Assembly: GCA_944391225.1 (NCBI GenBank)
Contig: CALXSS010000002.1
Coordinates: 17,414 to 81,413 of the forward strand
From: an uncultured Clostridia bacterium
GTDB lineage: Bacteria > Bacillota > Clostridia > UBA1381
DNA: 64,000 nucleotides
Reading direction: 5' to 3'
The notes below the pieces were generated by a model. That model worked only from the letters and a program-made list of their open reading frames with translations. It had not been told where the DNA came from and did not search any database. Every line of letters starts with the position of its first letter. Position 1 is the stretch's first letter. This document shows positions 44,902-53,546 of the stretch, piece by piece. A program made the position numbers and the translations under genes.

Positions 44902-46065
44902 ATAAAACGAATCATATATATATTGACAATATTATTCATCATCGGCTGTACCCCCACATACGCTGCCGATTATGACTTTCTTTTGAGCCGCTGCATAAAA
45001 GAATACGGTATATATACAGACAGCGGCGGACTTGTTTATGCTGCGGCATCACATGACGGCAGCTATCTTATAACCGTCTATGCTGACAGCGGCTCCTTTA
45101 CATGCAAAGCCTACGGCAGTGAAAACGAGCCGGCTGATGAGATCAGCTTCAACATCGGCGGCAAAAACAAATATAGACTTGAAATAACCAATACGGAAGA
45201 TGATCTCTGCATAAGCATGTACACCAACGAAAAAGGCGAATATTTCAGACTGATAAATGATGCCTTCACAAAAACACTGAATAAGCCTAAAGAATCAAAA
45301 CCTGTCCTTAAATATTCCACGGGCAAAATAAGCGTCGTCACAGATCCATATGATGTATATGATTCTCTGAACGATCTGAAATCCCTGCGCGTCAGCAGCT
45401 ATACGTTACCGCGCAGCTCACTTACAGAAAACGAAAATCGTGAGCTGATGTATCTTATAAAGTCATGTGCGGATCTTATGCAATATGACAGCGGTGATCA
45501 TGACATCCACACATTGATGAGACACATGCTTTATACCTACAGAAATTTCACATTGCTCAGCTCTATACCGCCAAACCATTCCGTCAGCGGCAAAATATCG
45601 CTTTACAGCAGTGATTATATTGATGATGCTCTTTATAAGGCGTTCCGCCTGCAGCCAGAAAAACCGGCTGTGAATATGCTTACCGAGCTTGGATATTGCT
45701 ATAACAACGGTGTCTATTACAGCGCCGGCGGCTATGACAAATATTTTGCGACAGATGTAATGGAAATAACAGACTCTTTTGAGCTTGAGGACGGAAGTCT
45801 CCTGATAATCTTCAAGAATACCTATACCGAAGGGGATTCGCCCCCAATTCCGGAAATCAGCAGCGCTGTTGCCGCCAAAGATGAAAGCGGCTTTTATCTG
45901 CTCAAGCTGAATATGGGCGGAGACCTGCCGTCACATCATGAGAATACGGAACAGCCGCAGGAGGACACTGCCTCCCATGCCGCTGATGCCTATATGCCGT
46001 TATTCATTATCATTATCAGTCTGGCTGTTATAGGGATTATTATATACAGGTTTATTATCATTTGA
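44902..46065 (+). CDS. Secreted or membrane-anchored protein with an apparent AUA start
   Basis: Protein of about 387 residues with no recognised domain. The signal peptide is complete only if translation begins upstream of the first TTG (44923): the in-frame codons from 44902 read (ATA)KRIIYILTILFIIGC, giving the basic n-region. GAGGTGAT lies at the right distance for that ATA, the nearby ATG at 44895 is in another frame, and TGA at 44896 closes the frame upstream. IIGC could be a lipobox. Beta-strand-like sequence follows, and a C-terminal hydrophobic segment (about the last 25 residues) would anchor it in the membrane. Its 3' end overlaps the convergent gene by 66 bp. Confidence 0.55.
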   Translation: MKRIIYILTILFIIGCTPTYAADYDFLLSRCIKEYGIYTDSGGLVYAAASHDGSYLITVYADSGSFTCKAYGSENEPADEISFNIGGKNKYRLEITNTEDDLCISMYTNEKGEYFRLINDAFTKTLNKPKESKPVLKYSTGKISVVTDPYDVYDSLNDLKSLRVSSYTLPRSSLTENENRELMYLIKSCADLMQYDSGDHDIHTLMRHMLYTYRNFTLLSSIPPNHSVSGKISLYSSDYIDDALYKAFRLQPEKPAVNMLTELGYCYNNGVYYSAGGYDKYFATDVMEITDSFELEDGSLLIIFKNTYTEGDSPPIPEISSAVAAKDESGFYLLKLNMGGDLPSHHENTEQPQEDTASHAADAYMPLFIIIISLAVIGIIIYRFIII

Positions 46066-46380
46066 AAGCGCCGGCACCTCTACCCAGCTGTCACCCCAGA
46101 CCTTGCTGTCTGTCTGATAGGGTACCTTGTTATATGTCACAGGCTGATTCATCATATAATTGTATCCGCAGACAGCGGCAATTATCCCCGCCGCGATCGC
46201 TACTATCCAAGCGGCTATTTTAAAAAAAAGCCAGAACGAGGAACGGTTTCGTACACGTTTGCCGGCGCTTTCAACTTCGCCTATATCGGAATACTCATCT
46301 CCGCTCATCACAAAGGATCCGCATTTATCGCAAAATACTGCAGAATCATCAAGCTCACTGCCACATTTTTCGCAAAGCAT
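46000..46380 (-). CDS. Zinc-ribbon membrane protein
   Basis: Protein of 126 residues starting MLCEKCGSELDDSAVFCDKCG, a zinc-ribbon (CxxC and CxxC) of the zinc-ribbon domain type. A single transmembrane helix follows (about 52-72: WLFFKIAAWIVAIAAGIIAAV), then a 45-residue extracytoplasmic tail rich in Asn, Tyr and Pro. AAGGAG is 7 bp before the ATG. Many Clostridia carry similar short zinc-ribbon/TM proteins of unknown function. Confidence 0.7.
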   Translation of the reverse strand: MLCEKCGSELDDSAVFCDKCGSFVMSGDEYSDIGEVESAGKRVRNRSSFWLFFKIAAWIVAIAAGIIAAVCGYNYMMNQPVTYNKVPYQTDSKVWGDSWVEVPALSNDNKPVYNNPYNSQTDNDNE

Positions 46381-46547
46381 TTTAACCGCTCCTTCCTGTT
46401 TCCGTACTGTTAGCACGAATATTATATATATTACCGAAAAAAGCAAGAAGAGGCTTAAGCCAAACGCATAACGCATATTACTCAGCCTCGCTTGCTTTTA
46501 AATATATTCAGAGATCCCGCCGATCATTACCGATACGGGCGGTCTTA

Positions 46548-47831
46548 TCATATCTCCTTTAAAAGCGTGTCAAGCTCTGACGAAATAGCAGCCTTATCCA
46601 GCTCCCTGCCGATAAATACAAGCTTTATCATTCTATCGCCGACCTTTTCATCCCAGTTATCCATTATTGAAGGATCATCCTTGACAAACTTTTCAAGCTG
46701 CTTCTTTGGAGCTGACGCAAACCAACGTCCGTTCTCGCTCATCTGGATCTGCTTTCCTGCCTGCTCAAGCACAAAAGACATGTCATTGTCACAGTCTATC
46801 CATATGATACCCTTGCATCTGATAACATTTTCAGGGAAGCTGTTATTGAGCCATGTGCGCAGCTTCACCATATCGAACGGTCTGCGGCGGTAATATACGA
46901 ATGAGCCTATTCCATATTCCTCAGCCTCGCCCTCGCCATGGTGGTGATGGCAGTGATGATGATGCCCATGGTGCTCCTCATCATGCTCGTGACAGCAATG
47001 GTGACTCTCCTCGTCATGCTCATGGCAGCAGTGATGCCCCTCCTCATGCTCGTGACAATGATGCTCATCGTCATGCTTATGACAATGATGCTCGTCCTCC
47101 TCCTTGACGTCCTTTTCAAACTCTGTTACCCATCCTGCAGATGCAAATGTTTTGTCAAAATCAAACTGACCTGTGTTTAAAACATCCTTTATGTCCACAT
47201 TGGCATAATTTGTTTCTATTATCTTAGCCTTAGGCTGCAGCGCCTTTACAACCGCTCTAACCTTAGCCAGATCCTCTGCAGATACCTCGTCTACCTTATT
47301 GATGATTATTGTAGAACAAAATTCTATCTGCTGGATAAGCAGATTTTCTATATCCTCCTCATCAACATCGCCTATAAGTTTTTCGCCACCGGCAAATTCA
47401 TCTACAAGTCTTAACGCATCTACAACTGTTACAACGCAGTCAAGCTTTACTATAGCCGGAATACCGCTGTCCGGTACGCTTCCGTCCATCATTGATATTG
47501 TCTGTACTATCGGCAGAGGCTCGCATATTCCGCTTGCCTCTATCAATATATAGTCAAATTTGCCCGATTGAGCAAGCTCGGCTATTTGTTTCATAAGATC
47601 TACTTTTAAAGTACAGCAGATACATCCGTTTGTAAGCGGCACAAGGCTCGAATCCTCTTCCTGGACCATACCGCCTTTCTGTATCAGTGATGAATCTATG
47701 TTGACCTCGCCTATATCATTGACTATTACCGCTACCTTATATCCCTGCTGATTTGATAATATATGATTCATCAGCGTTGTTTTTCCTGCGCCAAGATAGC
47801 CTGTAAGTAATGTGATTGGTACCTGTTTCAT
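46548..47831 (-). CDS. G3E-family GTPase (CobW/ZNG-type metallochaperone) with His-rich insert
   Basis: GTPase of 427 residues that likely delivers zinc or another metal. Walker A is GYLGAGKTT (about 9-17), the metal-binding CxCC motif is GCICCTL (about 70), then EASGICEP and NKVDEV. Between the GTPase and the CobW C-terminal domain lies a stretch of about 60 residues (about 240-300) dominated by His, Cys, Asp and Glu in repeated HxCHxH units, a metal store or sensor. It closes the panBCD-lrgAB operon, 25 bp after lrgB. Confidence 0.9.
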   Translation of the reverse strand: MKQVPITLLTGYLGAGKTTLMNHILSNQQGYKVAVIVNDIGEVNIDSSLIQKGGMVQEEDSSLVPLTNGCICCTLKVDLMKQIAELAQSGKFDYILIEASGICEPLPIVQTISMMDGSVPDSGIPAIVKLDCVVTVVDALRLVDEFAGGEKLIGDVDEEDIENLLIQQIEFCSTIIINKVDEVSAEDLAKVRAVVKALQPKAKIIETNYANVDIKDVLNTGQFDFDKTFASAGWVTEFEKDVKEEDEHHCHKHDDEHHCHEHEEGHHCCHEHDEESHHCCHEHDEEHHGHHHHCHHHHGEGEAEEYGIGSFVYYRRRPFDMVKLRTWLNNSFPENVIRCKGIIWIDCDNDMSFVLEQAGKQIQMSENGRWFASAPKKQLEKFVKDDPSIMDNWDEKVGDRMIKLVFIGRELDKAAISSELDTLLKEI

Positions 47832-47856
47832 TATATATCCTTCCCTTCTGTGCGCA

Positions 47857-48549
47857 TCAATAGAACTGCGCGAATACCGATGCCGCTATAACCGTGAGCA
47901 CTCCAGACACCGCTATGGAAAGCGAGCTCATCGCTCCCTCCGTTTCACCAAGCTCCATAGCCTTTGTAGTGCCTATAGCATGAGCAGAGCTGCCAAGAGC
48001 TATACCCTTTGCCACCGGATCTGTTATCTTGAAAATTTTAAGCGTCGCCTCGCCTATTACATTTCCTAATATACCTGTTATTACTATAACCGCAGCAGTT
48101 ATTGATACTATGCCGCCAAGCTCCTCCGATACTCCCACACCTATGGCTGTAGTTATGGATTTTGGCAGCAGCGTGACATACTGCTCGTGTTCAAGCGCGA
48201 ACACCGCCGACATAGCCAAGACGCATACCACGCTTGTAAGCACTCCCGATACTATACCAGCCATTATCGCCTTAAAATCGTGTTTTAACAGCTCAAGCTT
48301 CTCATAAAGCGGTATTGCTAAGCATACCGTTGCCGGAGTGAGCATATAACTAAGATACTGCGCGCCGCTTTCGTATGTTTCAAAATCTATTCCTGTCAAC
48401 GCCAGTACAGCTATCACTGCCGCTACTGCTATCAGCAGCGGATTCAAAATTCCAAGTCCAGTCTTTTTCTTCAGTGTCATGCCAAGCTCGTATGCGGCGA
48501 TGCTCAGCAACAGCCCGAAAAATACTGAACCAGTCAAGAACTCCATCAT
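47857..48549 (-). CDS. lrgB: LrgB-family membrane protein
   Basis: Integral membrane protein of 230 residues of the LrgB/CidB/YohK family. LLPKSITTAIGVGVSEELGGI and GSSAHAIGTTKAMELGETEGAMSSL are characteristic. It pairs with LrgA. The family includes pyruvate transporters (PftB) as well as proteins implicated in autolysis. It starts 6 bp after lrgA. Confidence 0.9.
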   Translation of the reverse strand: MMEFLTGSVFFGLLLSIAAYELGMTLKKKTGLGILNPLLIAVAAVIAVLALTGIDFETYESGAQYLSYMLTPATVCLAIPLYEKLELLKHDFKAIMAGIVSGVLTSVVCVLAMSAVFALEHEQYVTLLPKSITTAIGVGVSEELGGIVSITAAVIVITGILGNVIGEATLKIFKITDPVAKGIALGSSAHAIGTTKAMELGETEGAMSSLSIAVSGVLTVIAASVFAQFY

Positions 48550-48555
48550 TGCCTA

Positions 48556-48915
48556 TCACTTTCCCGTCTTTTTCCCATGTTTTAATACAAGCTGTGTCAC
48601 CTTACCCGAGACGCCCATTACCGCTACTGTGGAAACAAAGGTTATCACAGCAAACGGCAGCAGGACCGGTTTAAGCTCAGCCCATACATTTATAAGTCCG
48701 GCAGCAGCCGGTATAAAAGTCAATGGCATTATATCTATCAAAAATCTTCCTGCCTCATATACCGACGCTGTCTTTACTAACCCGCTGCTAAGCGCTGCAA
48801 GCATTATGATAAGCCCATATATGCTTGCCGGTACAGGCAGCGGTACGAAATAATGTATTATTTCACCTAAAAAGCTTACAAATAATATTATAGTAAACTG
48901 TTTTACATATCTCAT
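48556..48915 (-). CDS. lrgA: LrgA-family holin-like protein
   Basis: Small membrane protein of 119 residues with four helices, matching CidA/Lrg[27 protein letters not shown], then [16 protein letters not shown]. It overlaps the panD stop by 4 bp and is therefore translationally coupled to pantothenate synthesis. With lrgB it would form the two-subunit pyruvate or holin-like transporter. Confidence 0.9.
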   Translation of the reverse strand: MRYVKQFTIILFVSFLGEIIHYFVPLPVPASIYGLIIMLAALSSGLVKTASVYEAGRFLIDIMPLTFIPAAAGLINVWAELKPVLLPFAVITFVSTVAVMGVSGKVTQLVLKHGKKTGK

Positions 48916-49295
48916 GCTATTTCTCCGTGGCGCTCATAATCTTTGATCGAGGTTATTTTATTGTTCTTGTCTACAAAAACAACCTTTGGTCTGTAGCTCC
49001 GTGCTTCCTCCTCACTCATATCGGCGTATGCCATTATAATGACCGTATCGCCTTTATCAATAAGCTTTGCAGCAGCGCCGTTAAGACATATCATTCCCGA
49101 ACCGCGCTCTCCGGCTATCGTATATGTTTCGAGCCTTGCGCCATTTGTAACGTCTACCACCGCTACCTTCTGATATTCCAGTATTCCCGCGGCGTTAAGC
49201 AGATCGGTGTCTATTGTTATGCTTCCCACATAATCAAGCTCCGCCTGTGTTACGACCGCTCGGTGTATCTTGCCTTTAAGCATTGTTATATTCAT
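48912..49295 (-). CDS. panD: Aspartate 1-decarboxylase
   Basis: PanD of 127 residues. The self-cleavage site is the Gly-Ser bond in DYVGSITID, which yields the pyruvoyl cofactor; [10 protein letters not shown] and [14 protein letters not shown] are also characteristic. It makes beta-alanine for PanC. AGGAGG is 7 bp before the ATG. Confidence 0.96.
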   Translation of the reverse strand: MNITMLKGKIHRAVVTQAELDYVGSITIDTDLLNAAGILEYQKVAVVDVTNGARLETYTIAGERGSGMICLNGAAAKLIDKGDTVIIMAYADMSEEEARSYRPKVVFVDKNNKITSIKDYERHGEIA

Positions 49296-49320
49296 TGAAA
49301 AGCCTCCTCTCCCTGTCTGC

Positions 49321-50163
49321 TTATTCTGTGATAAAGTTATCTATAAGTCTTGTTTTTCCTATATATACCGCGATAGCAGCAAGCACAGGCTTTGATATAG
49401 ACTCAACGCTCTCAAGAGTGTCAAATGACACGATCTCAACATAATCTATTTTTGCAAGAGGTTCTTTTTCTATCTCTGCTCTTATCGCTGCCTTTACCGC
49501 CTCGGCACTGTGTTCGCCGTTTTCTATAAGCTCTCTGCCTATGCTGAGAGATCTTGAAAGGCACAACGCTGCCTTTCTTTCCTCATCGTTAAGATATGTG
49601 TTTCTTGAGCTTTTTGCCAAGCCGTCAGCCTCGCGGATTATCGGGCAGCTTACTATCTCTATATCAAAATTCAGATCCTTTACCATCTTGCGCACCACGC
49701 AAAGCTGCTGCGCATCCTTCTGACCGAAATATGCGCGGTCAGGAGTCACAATATTGAACAGCTTTGATACTACAGTACATACGCCGTCAAAATGGATAGG
49801 TCTTGTTTTTCCGCATAATACCTTTGTTATTTTGTCAACACTGACCTTTGTAAGAGCATTGTCATACATCTCCTCAGCCTCAGGGTTGAAAATAACAGCC
49901 GCTCCGGCATCACTGCAAAGAGCCGCATCTTTCTCTATATCCCTCGGATATGACTCGAAATCCTCATTCGGTCCGAACTGTGTCGGATTAACAAAGTCGG
50001 ACACGACTACGCGGTCATTTTCCTTTGCCGCGCGCTCTATAAGACTGCGGTGACCCTCATGCAGAAATCCCATGGTCGGCACGAGCCCCACGCTGAGCCC
50101 CTCTCTGCGCCATGCCTTTACATATTTTCTAACTTCTTCTATAGTTTTTACTATCGGTATCAT
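49321..50163 (-). CDS. panC: Pantothenate synthetase (pantoate--beta-alanine ligase)
   Basis: PanC of 280 residues, joining pantoate and beta-alanine with [20 protein letters not shown] contains the HxGH nucleotide motif, followed by [18 protein letters not shown] and [13 protein letters not shown] 50163 follows GAGGAGG; an earlier in-frame codon is not supported. It starts 19 bp after panB. Confidence 0.97.
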   Translation of the reverse strand: MIPIVKTIEEVRKYVKAWRREGLSVGLVPTMGFLHEGHRSLIERAAKENDRVVVSDFVNPTQFGPNEDFESYPRDIEKDAALCSDAGAAVIFNPEAEEMYDNALTKVSVDKITKVLCGKTRPIHFDGVCTVVSKLFNIVTPDRAYFGQKDAQQLCVVRKMVKDLNFDIEIVSCPIIREADGLAKSSRNTYLNDEERKAALCLSRSLSIGRELIENGEHSAEAVKAAIRAEIEKEPLAKIDYVEIVSFDTLESVESISKPVLAAIAVYIGKTRLIDNFITE

Positions 50164-50182
50164 AATATTACAACCTCCTCGA

Positions 50183-51022
50183 TCATTCAGACGCCATAAG
50201 CTCATCCATTACAGAACTGTCTATCTTGAAACAGTGTTCGGTTGATGGAAATTCACCTGATTTTACCGCTTTATCATATTCTGCAAAAGCTCTTTTCATC
50301 TCCGAACCCACATCAGCAAAACGTCTGACAAATTTCGGCGTAAAATCGCTGTACATTCCCAGCATATCCTGATATACAAGCACCTGTCCGTCACAGCCCG
50401 CCCCGGCTCCTATTCCTATTGTAGGGATAGTAAGCGCCGCGCTTATATATTCCGCTAAAGCTGCTGGCACACACTCAAGCACCACCGCAAATGCTCCCGC
50501 TGCCTCGACTGCGAGCGCGTCATGCAAAAGTTTTTTTGCTGCCTCAAGCGTTTTTCCCTGCACCTTGAATCCGCCGAACGCATTTACACTCTGCGGTGTC
50601 ATACCTATATGCGCGCACACCGGTATAGACGCATTCACAATCGCTCTTATGTGCTCAGCAAACTCAGAGCCGCCCTCAAGCTTTACTGCTCCGGCTCTTG
50701 CCTCCTTCATTATACGTCCTGCATTCATTACCGCATCATACACAGAGGTCTGATACGACATGAACGGCATATCGCATACCACAAGAGCATTCTTTGCCCC
50801 GCGCGCTACCGCACTGCAATGATGTATCATATCCTCCATAGTTACCGATAATGTGTCCTCATAGCCGAGCATTACCATTCCAAGCGAATCGCCCACAAGA
50901 ATAGAGTTTATACCCGAATCGTCAACAAGCTTCGCGGTCGAATAATCGTAGGCTGTTACCATTGAGATTTTATCGCCGCTTTCCTTCATTGCCGCAAAAT
51001 CGGCTGTTGTAATTTTTTTCAT
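50183..51022 (-). CDS. panB: 3-methyl-2-oxobutanoate hydroxymethyltransferase
   Basis: PanB of 279 residues, the first step of pantothenate synthesis from ketoisovalerate. [28 protein letters not shown] with its metal-binding Asp, and [19 protein letters not shown] are signatures. It heads the pan operon. GGAGG lies 6 bp before the ATG, and a structured leader precedes it. Confidence 0.97.
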   Translation of the reverse strand: MKKITTADFAAMKESGDKISMVTAYDYSTAKLVDDSGINSILVGDSLGMVMLGYEDTLSVTMEDMIHHCSAVARGAKNALVVCDMPFMSYQTSVYDAVMNAGRIMKEARAGAVKLEGGSEFAEHIRAIVNASIPVCAHIGMTPQSVNAFGGFKVQGKTLEAAKKLLHDALAVEAAGAFAVVLECVPAALAEYISAALTIPTIGIGAGAGCDGQVLVYQDMLGMYSDFTPKFVRRFADVGSEMKRAFAEYDKAVKSGEFPSTEHCFKIDSSVMDELMASE

Positions 51023-51041
51023 AAATACCTCCGTTCAACAC

Positions 51042-51170
51042 GTCCCATTCAGCCAGCTTCAATACTTATTTATTCAGCTGACGCATACGTCCAATCCCAT
51101 TAAGGGTATCAGCGTTTGTGAGAAATCACTGTTATCCGGCATGATACCTCCGGATCTGACCGCTGATATT
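51042..51170 (-). promoter_or_regulatory. Structured leader of the pan operon (candidate pan RNA)
   Basis: On the minus strand, TATCAGCG pairs with CGCTGATA and encloses ATCCGG/CCGGAT (51133-51155); a further CAGCT/AGCTG stem lies nearer the start. Position and pathway match the known pan motif upstream of panB operons, but the bulged-A signature was not verified by eye. The rest of the 465-bp gap to spoVG holds two terminator hairpins. Confidence 0.45.
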
Positions 51171-51179
51171 GTATCACAA

Positions 51180-51209
51180 ATTATACCGAATTACAAGAGA
51201 TAAAAGCAA
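51180..51209 (-). promoter_or_regulatory. Promoter of the pan operon
   Basis: Minus-strand TTGCTT (51209-51204), 18-bp spacer and TATAAT (51185-51180), about 160 bp before panB. Confidence 0.5.
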
Positions 51210-51319
51210 GAAATCCCTGCCTATTTCTTCATTTCGTCGTTTTTTATTTTCAGCAGGCATACTCCGGCTTGCTTTTTATTGTATTTATCCTAAACCAACA
51301 ACTCTTGCAGCTATAAAAA

Positions 51320-51352
51320 GGTATCGGGCGCGACTGCACCCGATACCTTTTT
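51320..51352. terminator. Terminator hairpin between panB and spoVG
   Basis: GGTATCGGG (51320-51328) pairs with CCCGATACC (51339-51347), with A and T runs on both sides. Confidence 0.7.
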
Positions 51353-51410
51353 ATGGGTTATATTCAATTCTACTATCTATAAACGGAAACTTCTCCGTTC
51401 GAGCAGAAAA

Positions 51411-51428
51411 CCGCCGGATAACCGGCGG
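51411..51428 (-). terminator. Hairpin downstream of spoVG
   Basis: CCGCCGG-ATAA-CCGGCGG, a tight 7-bp stem with a tetraloop. A short A/T-rich flank suggests a terminator for spoVG. Confidence 0.5.
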
Positions 51429-51487
51429 CTTATTGTCGAAAATCTTATGATCCCGGGATTTATAGCTCAACGCTGTCCGTGCAACAG

Positions 51488-51778
51488 TTATTCCTCATCG
51501 GAACTCTGTGCCAAAACCTTCTGATACTCAGAAAGCACTGCGTCCTCGAGCTTTAAGCGCATTTCACGATTAATTGGATGCGCAATGTCTTTAAATTCGC
51601 CTTCCTGCGTCTTTCTGCTTGGCATTGCCGTAAACAGCTTATCTTGTCCTTCAATAATTTTAATGTCATGTACTACAAAGGAGTCGTCAAAGGTTACAGA
51701 TACTACCGCTTTCATTTTACTTTCAGCTGAGCTGTCAGTTAAAATTTTTTTAACCCTAATGTCCGTAATCTCCAAGAT
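51488..51778 (-). CDS. spoVG: Septation protein SpoVG
   Basis: RNA/DNA-binding regulator of 96 residues. Sequences [25 protein letters not shown] and [22 protein letters not shown] are near-universal in SpoVG. A TTG at 51778 is the likely start: it gives the canonical MEITDIRV N terminus and has GGTGG 8 bp upstream, while an in-frame GTG 9 bp earlier overlaps that site. Confidence 0.95.
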   Translation of the reverse strand: MLEITDIRVKKILTDSSAESKMKAVVSVTFDDSFVVHDIKIIEGQDKLFTAMPSRKTQEGEFKDIAHPINREMRLKLEDAVLSEYQKVLAQSSDEE

Positions 51779-51892
51779 TTTCACCACCTTCCTCTTACAA
51801 GGTATATTATTTTTTTCTTGTAGTCTTTCCAGTGATGCCCCATCCCCGAAGCGGGATTATTGTACCATAATAATTAGTACCTTAATACTATT

Positions 51893-51921
51893 ATTTTATC
51901 TCATTTTGTCGTATTTGTCAA
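51893..51921 (-). promoter_or_regulatory. Promoter of spoVG
   Basis: Minus-strand TTGACA (51921-51916), 17-bp spacer and TAAAAT (51898-51893). The 338-bp gap between spoVG and murC holds this promoter and AT-rich DNA only. Confidence 0.7.
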
Positions 51922-52116
51922 GCATTTTGTGCATTTATTTTAGTTTCTTATTTTTTTTGCTGATTTTTTTTGTAAATAATATAAAATTTATAAAAAACAG
52001 TTTAAATTTTAATGAAATAGGTATATAATTAATATGGTTCAACTATTGAAAAATATAACTCTAATAGACATATTTTCTATCGATTTATAATCATCGGCAT
52101 TGAAAGGGTAAGGATC

Positions 52117-53496
52117 ATGAAAAAATTTACATTGGATGAATTGAACAACAACGCACATATCCATTTTATAGGAATAGGCGGTATAAGCATGAGCGGTCTT
52201 GCACATATTGCGATCAGCAACGGCTGCAAGGTAACAGGCAGCGACCGCACAAAATCAGAAATAACAGACAGGCTTGAGTCTGAGGGGGCTGTTATTTACG
52301 AGGGACACGACGCTAAAAACATTGAAGGGGCAGATCTTGTTGTCCACACCGCAGCAGTAAAGGAAGATAACCCCGAGATGGCTGAGGCTGTTCGCCGCGG
52401 CATCCGTCTCGTTGACCGTGCTGAATTTCTTGGCGCACTGATGAAAAGATACAAGCACGCTGTAGGCGTTGCCGGCACTCACGGTAAAACAACAACCACA
52501 TCTATGCTCGCTCACGCGCTGCTGTATGCAGATACTGATCCTACAATATCGGTAGGCGGTATACTTGACCTTATAGGCGGAAATATCCGTTGCGGCAAGT
52601 CAGATCTGTTCGTTACGGAAGCCTGTGAATATACAAACAGTTTTCTTAAATTCTACCCAACTATTGCGCTTATAACTAATATAGAGGAGGATCATCTCGA
52701 CTTCTTTACAGGTATCGATATGATACGCGGCAGCTTCAGACAGTTTGCAGAGCTGACAAAAGGCACAGGCAGCGTTGTAGCATATGGTGAGGATGAAAAC
52801 ATAAAGATAGCTCTCGACGGAGCTGAGCTCAACATCATTACCTACGGCATGAGCAGTACAAACGACTATTACGCACAGAATATTGTTTATAATGCAGGTT
52901 ATCCCAGCTTTGACGTATATAAGCGCGGCGAAAAGCTTTGTCATATATCCCTGAATGTACCGGGTGACCACAATATACTGAACTCGCTTGCGACAATTGC
53001 AGTCTGTGAGCTTCTCGGGGTCGATGCAGAGCCGGCAGCCAAGGGAATTGAGACCTTCAAGGGCACTCACCGCCGATTTGAGAAAAAGGGATTCGTTAAC
53101 GGCGCTGTAGTGCTTGATGACTATGCTCATCATCCCACTGAAATAAAAGCCACACTCAAGGCAGCGAAGGCATTCCCTCACAAGAGAATAATATGTATTT
53201 TCCAGCCGCACACATATTCAAGGACGCGAACCCTTTGGCAGGAATTCCTGACTGCATTTGACGACGCCGACGAGCTTATAATCACACACATCTATCCAGC
53301 TCGCGAGGTATACGACGGGGTCACAGACCCTGATAAGCTGGCAGCAGAAATAGCCGAACGCGGAATAAACGCAAAATATATAGACGGCTTTGAGGAAATT
53401 GCAGACTATATCAAAAAGAATGCTTCTGAAAATGATATCGTTTTCACCATGGGCGCCGGAGATGTCACGAGCATCGGTCCGATGATAACAGAATAA
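52117..53496 (+). CDS. murC: UDP-N-acetylmuramate--L-alanine ligase
   Basis: Mur ligase of 459 residues, adding the first residue of the peptidoglycan stem peptide. IHFIGIGGISMSGLAHI opens the Rossmann-like UDP-binding domain, the ATP loop is GVAGTHGKTTTTSM, and DDYAHHPTEIKATL is in the C-terminal domain. Monocistronic, with a terminator immediately downstream. Confidence 0.97.
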   Translation: MKKFTLDELNNNAHIHFIGIGGISMSGLAHIAISNGCKVTGSDRTKSEITDRLESEGAVIYEGHDAKNIEGADLVVHTAAVKEDNPEMAEAVRRGIRLVDRAEFLGALMKRYKHAVGVAGTHGKTTTTSMLAHALLYADTDPTISVGGILDLIGGNIRCGKSDLFVTEACEYTNSFLKFYPTIALITNIEEDHLDFFTGIDMIRGSFRQFAELTKGTGSVVAYGEDENIKIALDGAELNIITYGMSSTNDYYAQNIVYNAGYPSFDVYKRGEKLCHISLNVPGDHNILNSLATIAVCELLGVDAEPAAKGIETFKGTHRRFEKKGFVNGAVVLDDYAHHPTEIKATLKAAKAFPHKRIICIFQPHTYSRTRTLWQEFLTAFDDADELIITHIYPAREVYDGVTDPDKLAAEIAERGINAKYIDGFEEIADYIKKNASENDIVFTMGAGDVTSIGPMITE

Positions 53497-53502
53497 CACA
53501 CC

Positions 53503-53536
53503 AAAAAAGGCTGTAGCAAATGCAACAGCCTTTTTT
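53503..53536. terminator. Terminator after murC
   Basis: GGCTGT (53509-53514) pairs with ACAGCC (53525-53530), with A6 before and T6 after, so it works in both directions for the converging genes. Confidence 0.85.
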
Positions 53537-53546
53537 ATATACATTA

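Noticed and set aside
46853..47180. Plus-strand frames opposite the His-rich part of the G3E gene
   Set aside because: They mirror a low-complexity region, have no ribosome binding site, and lie inside a well-supported gene.
53503..53536. Fourth copy of the 273-bp repeat, since GGCTGTAGCAAATGC resembles its end
   Set aside because: Only the hairpin-like 22 bp match, flanked by A6 and T6, which is a simple bidirectional terminator.
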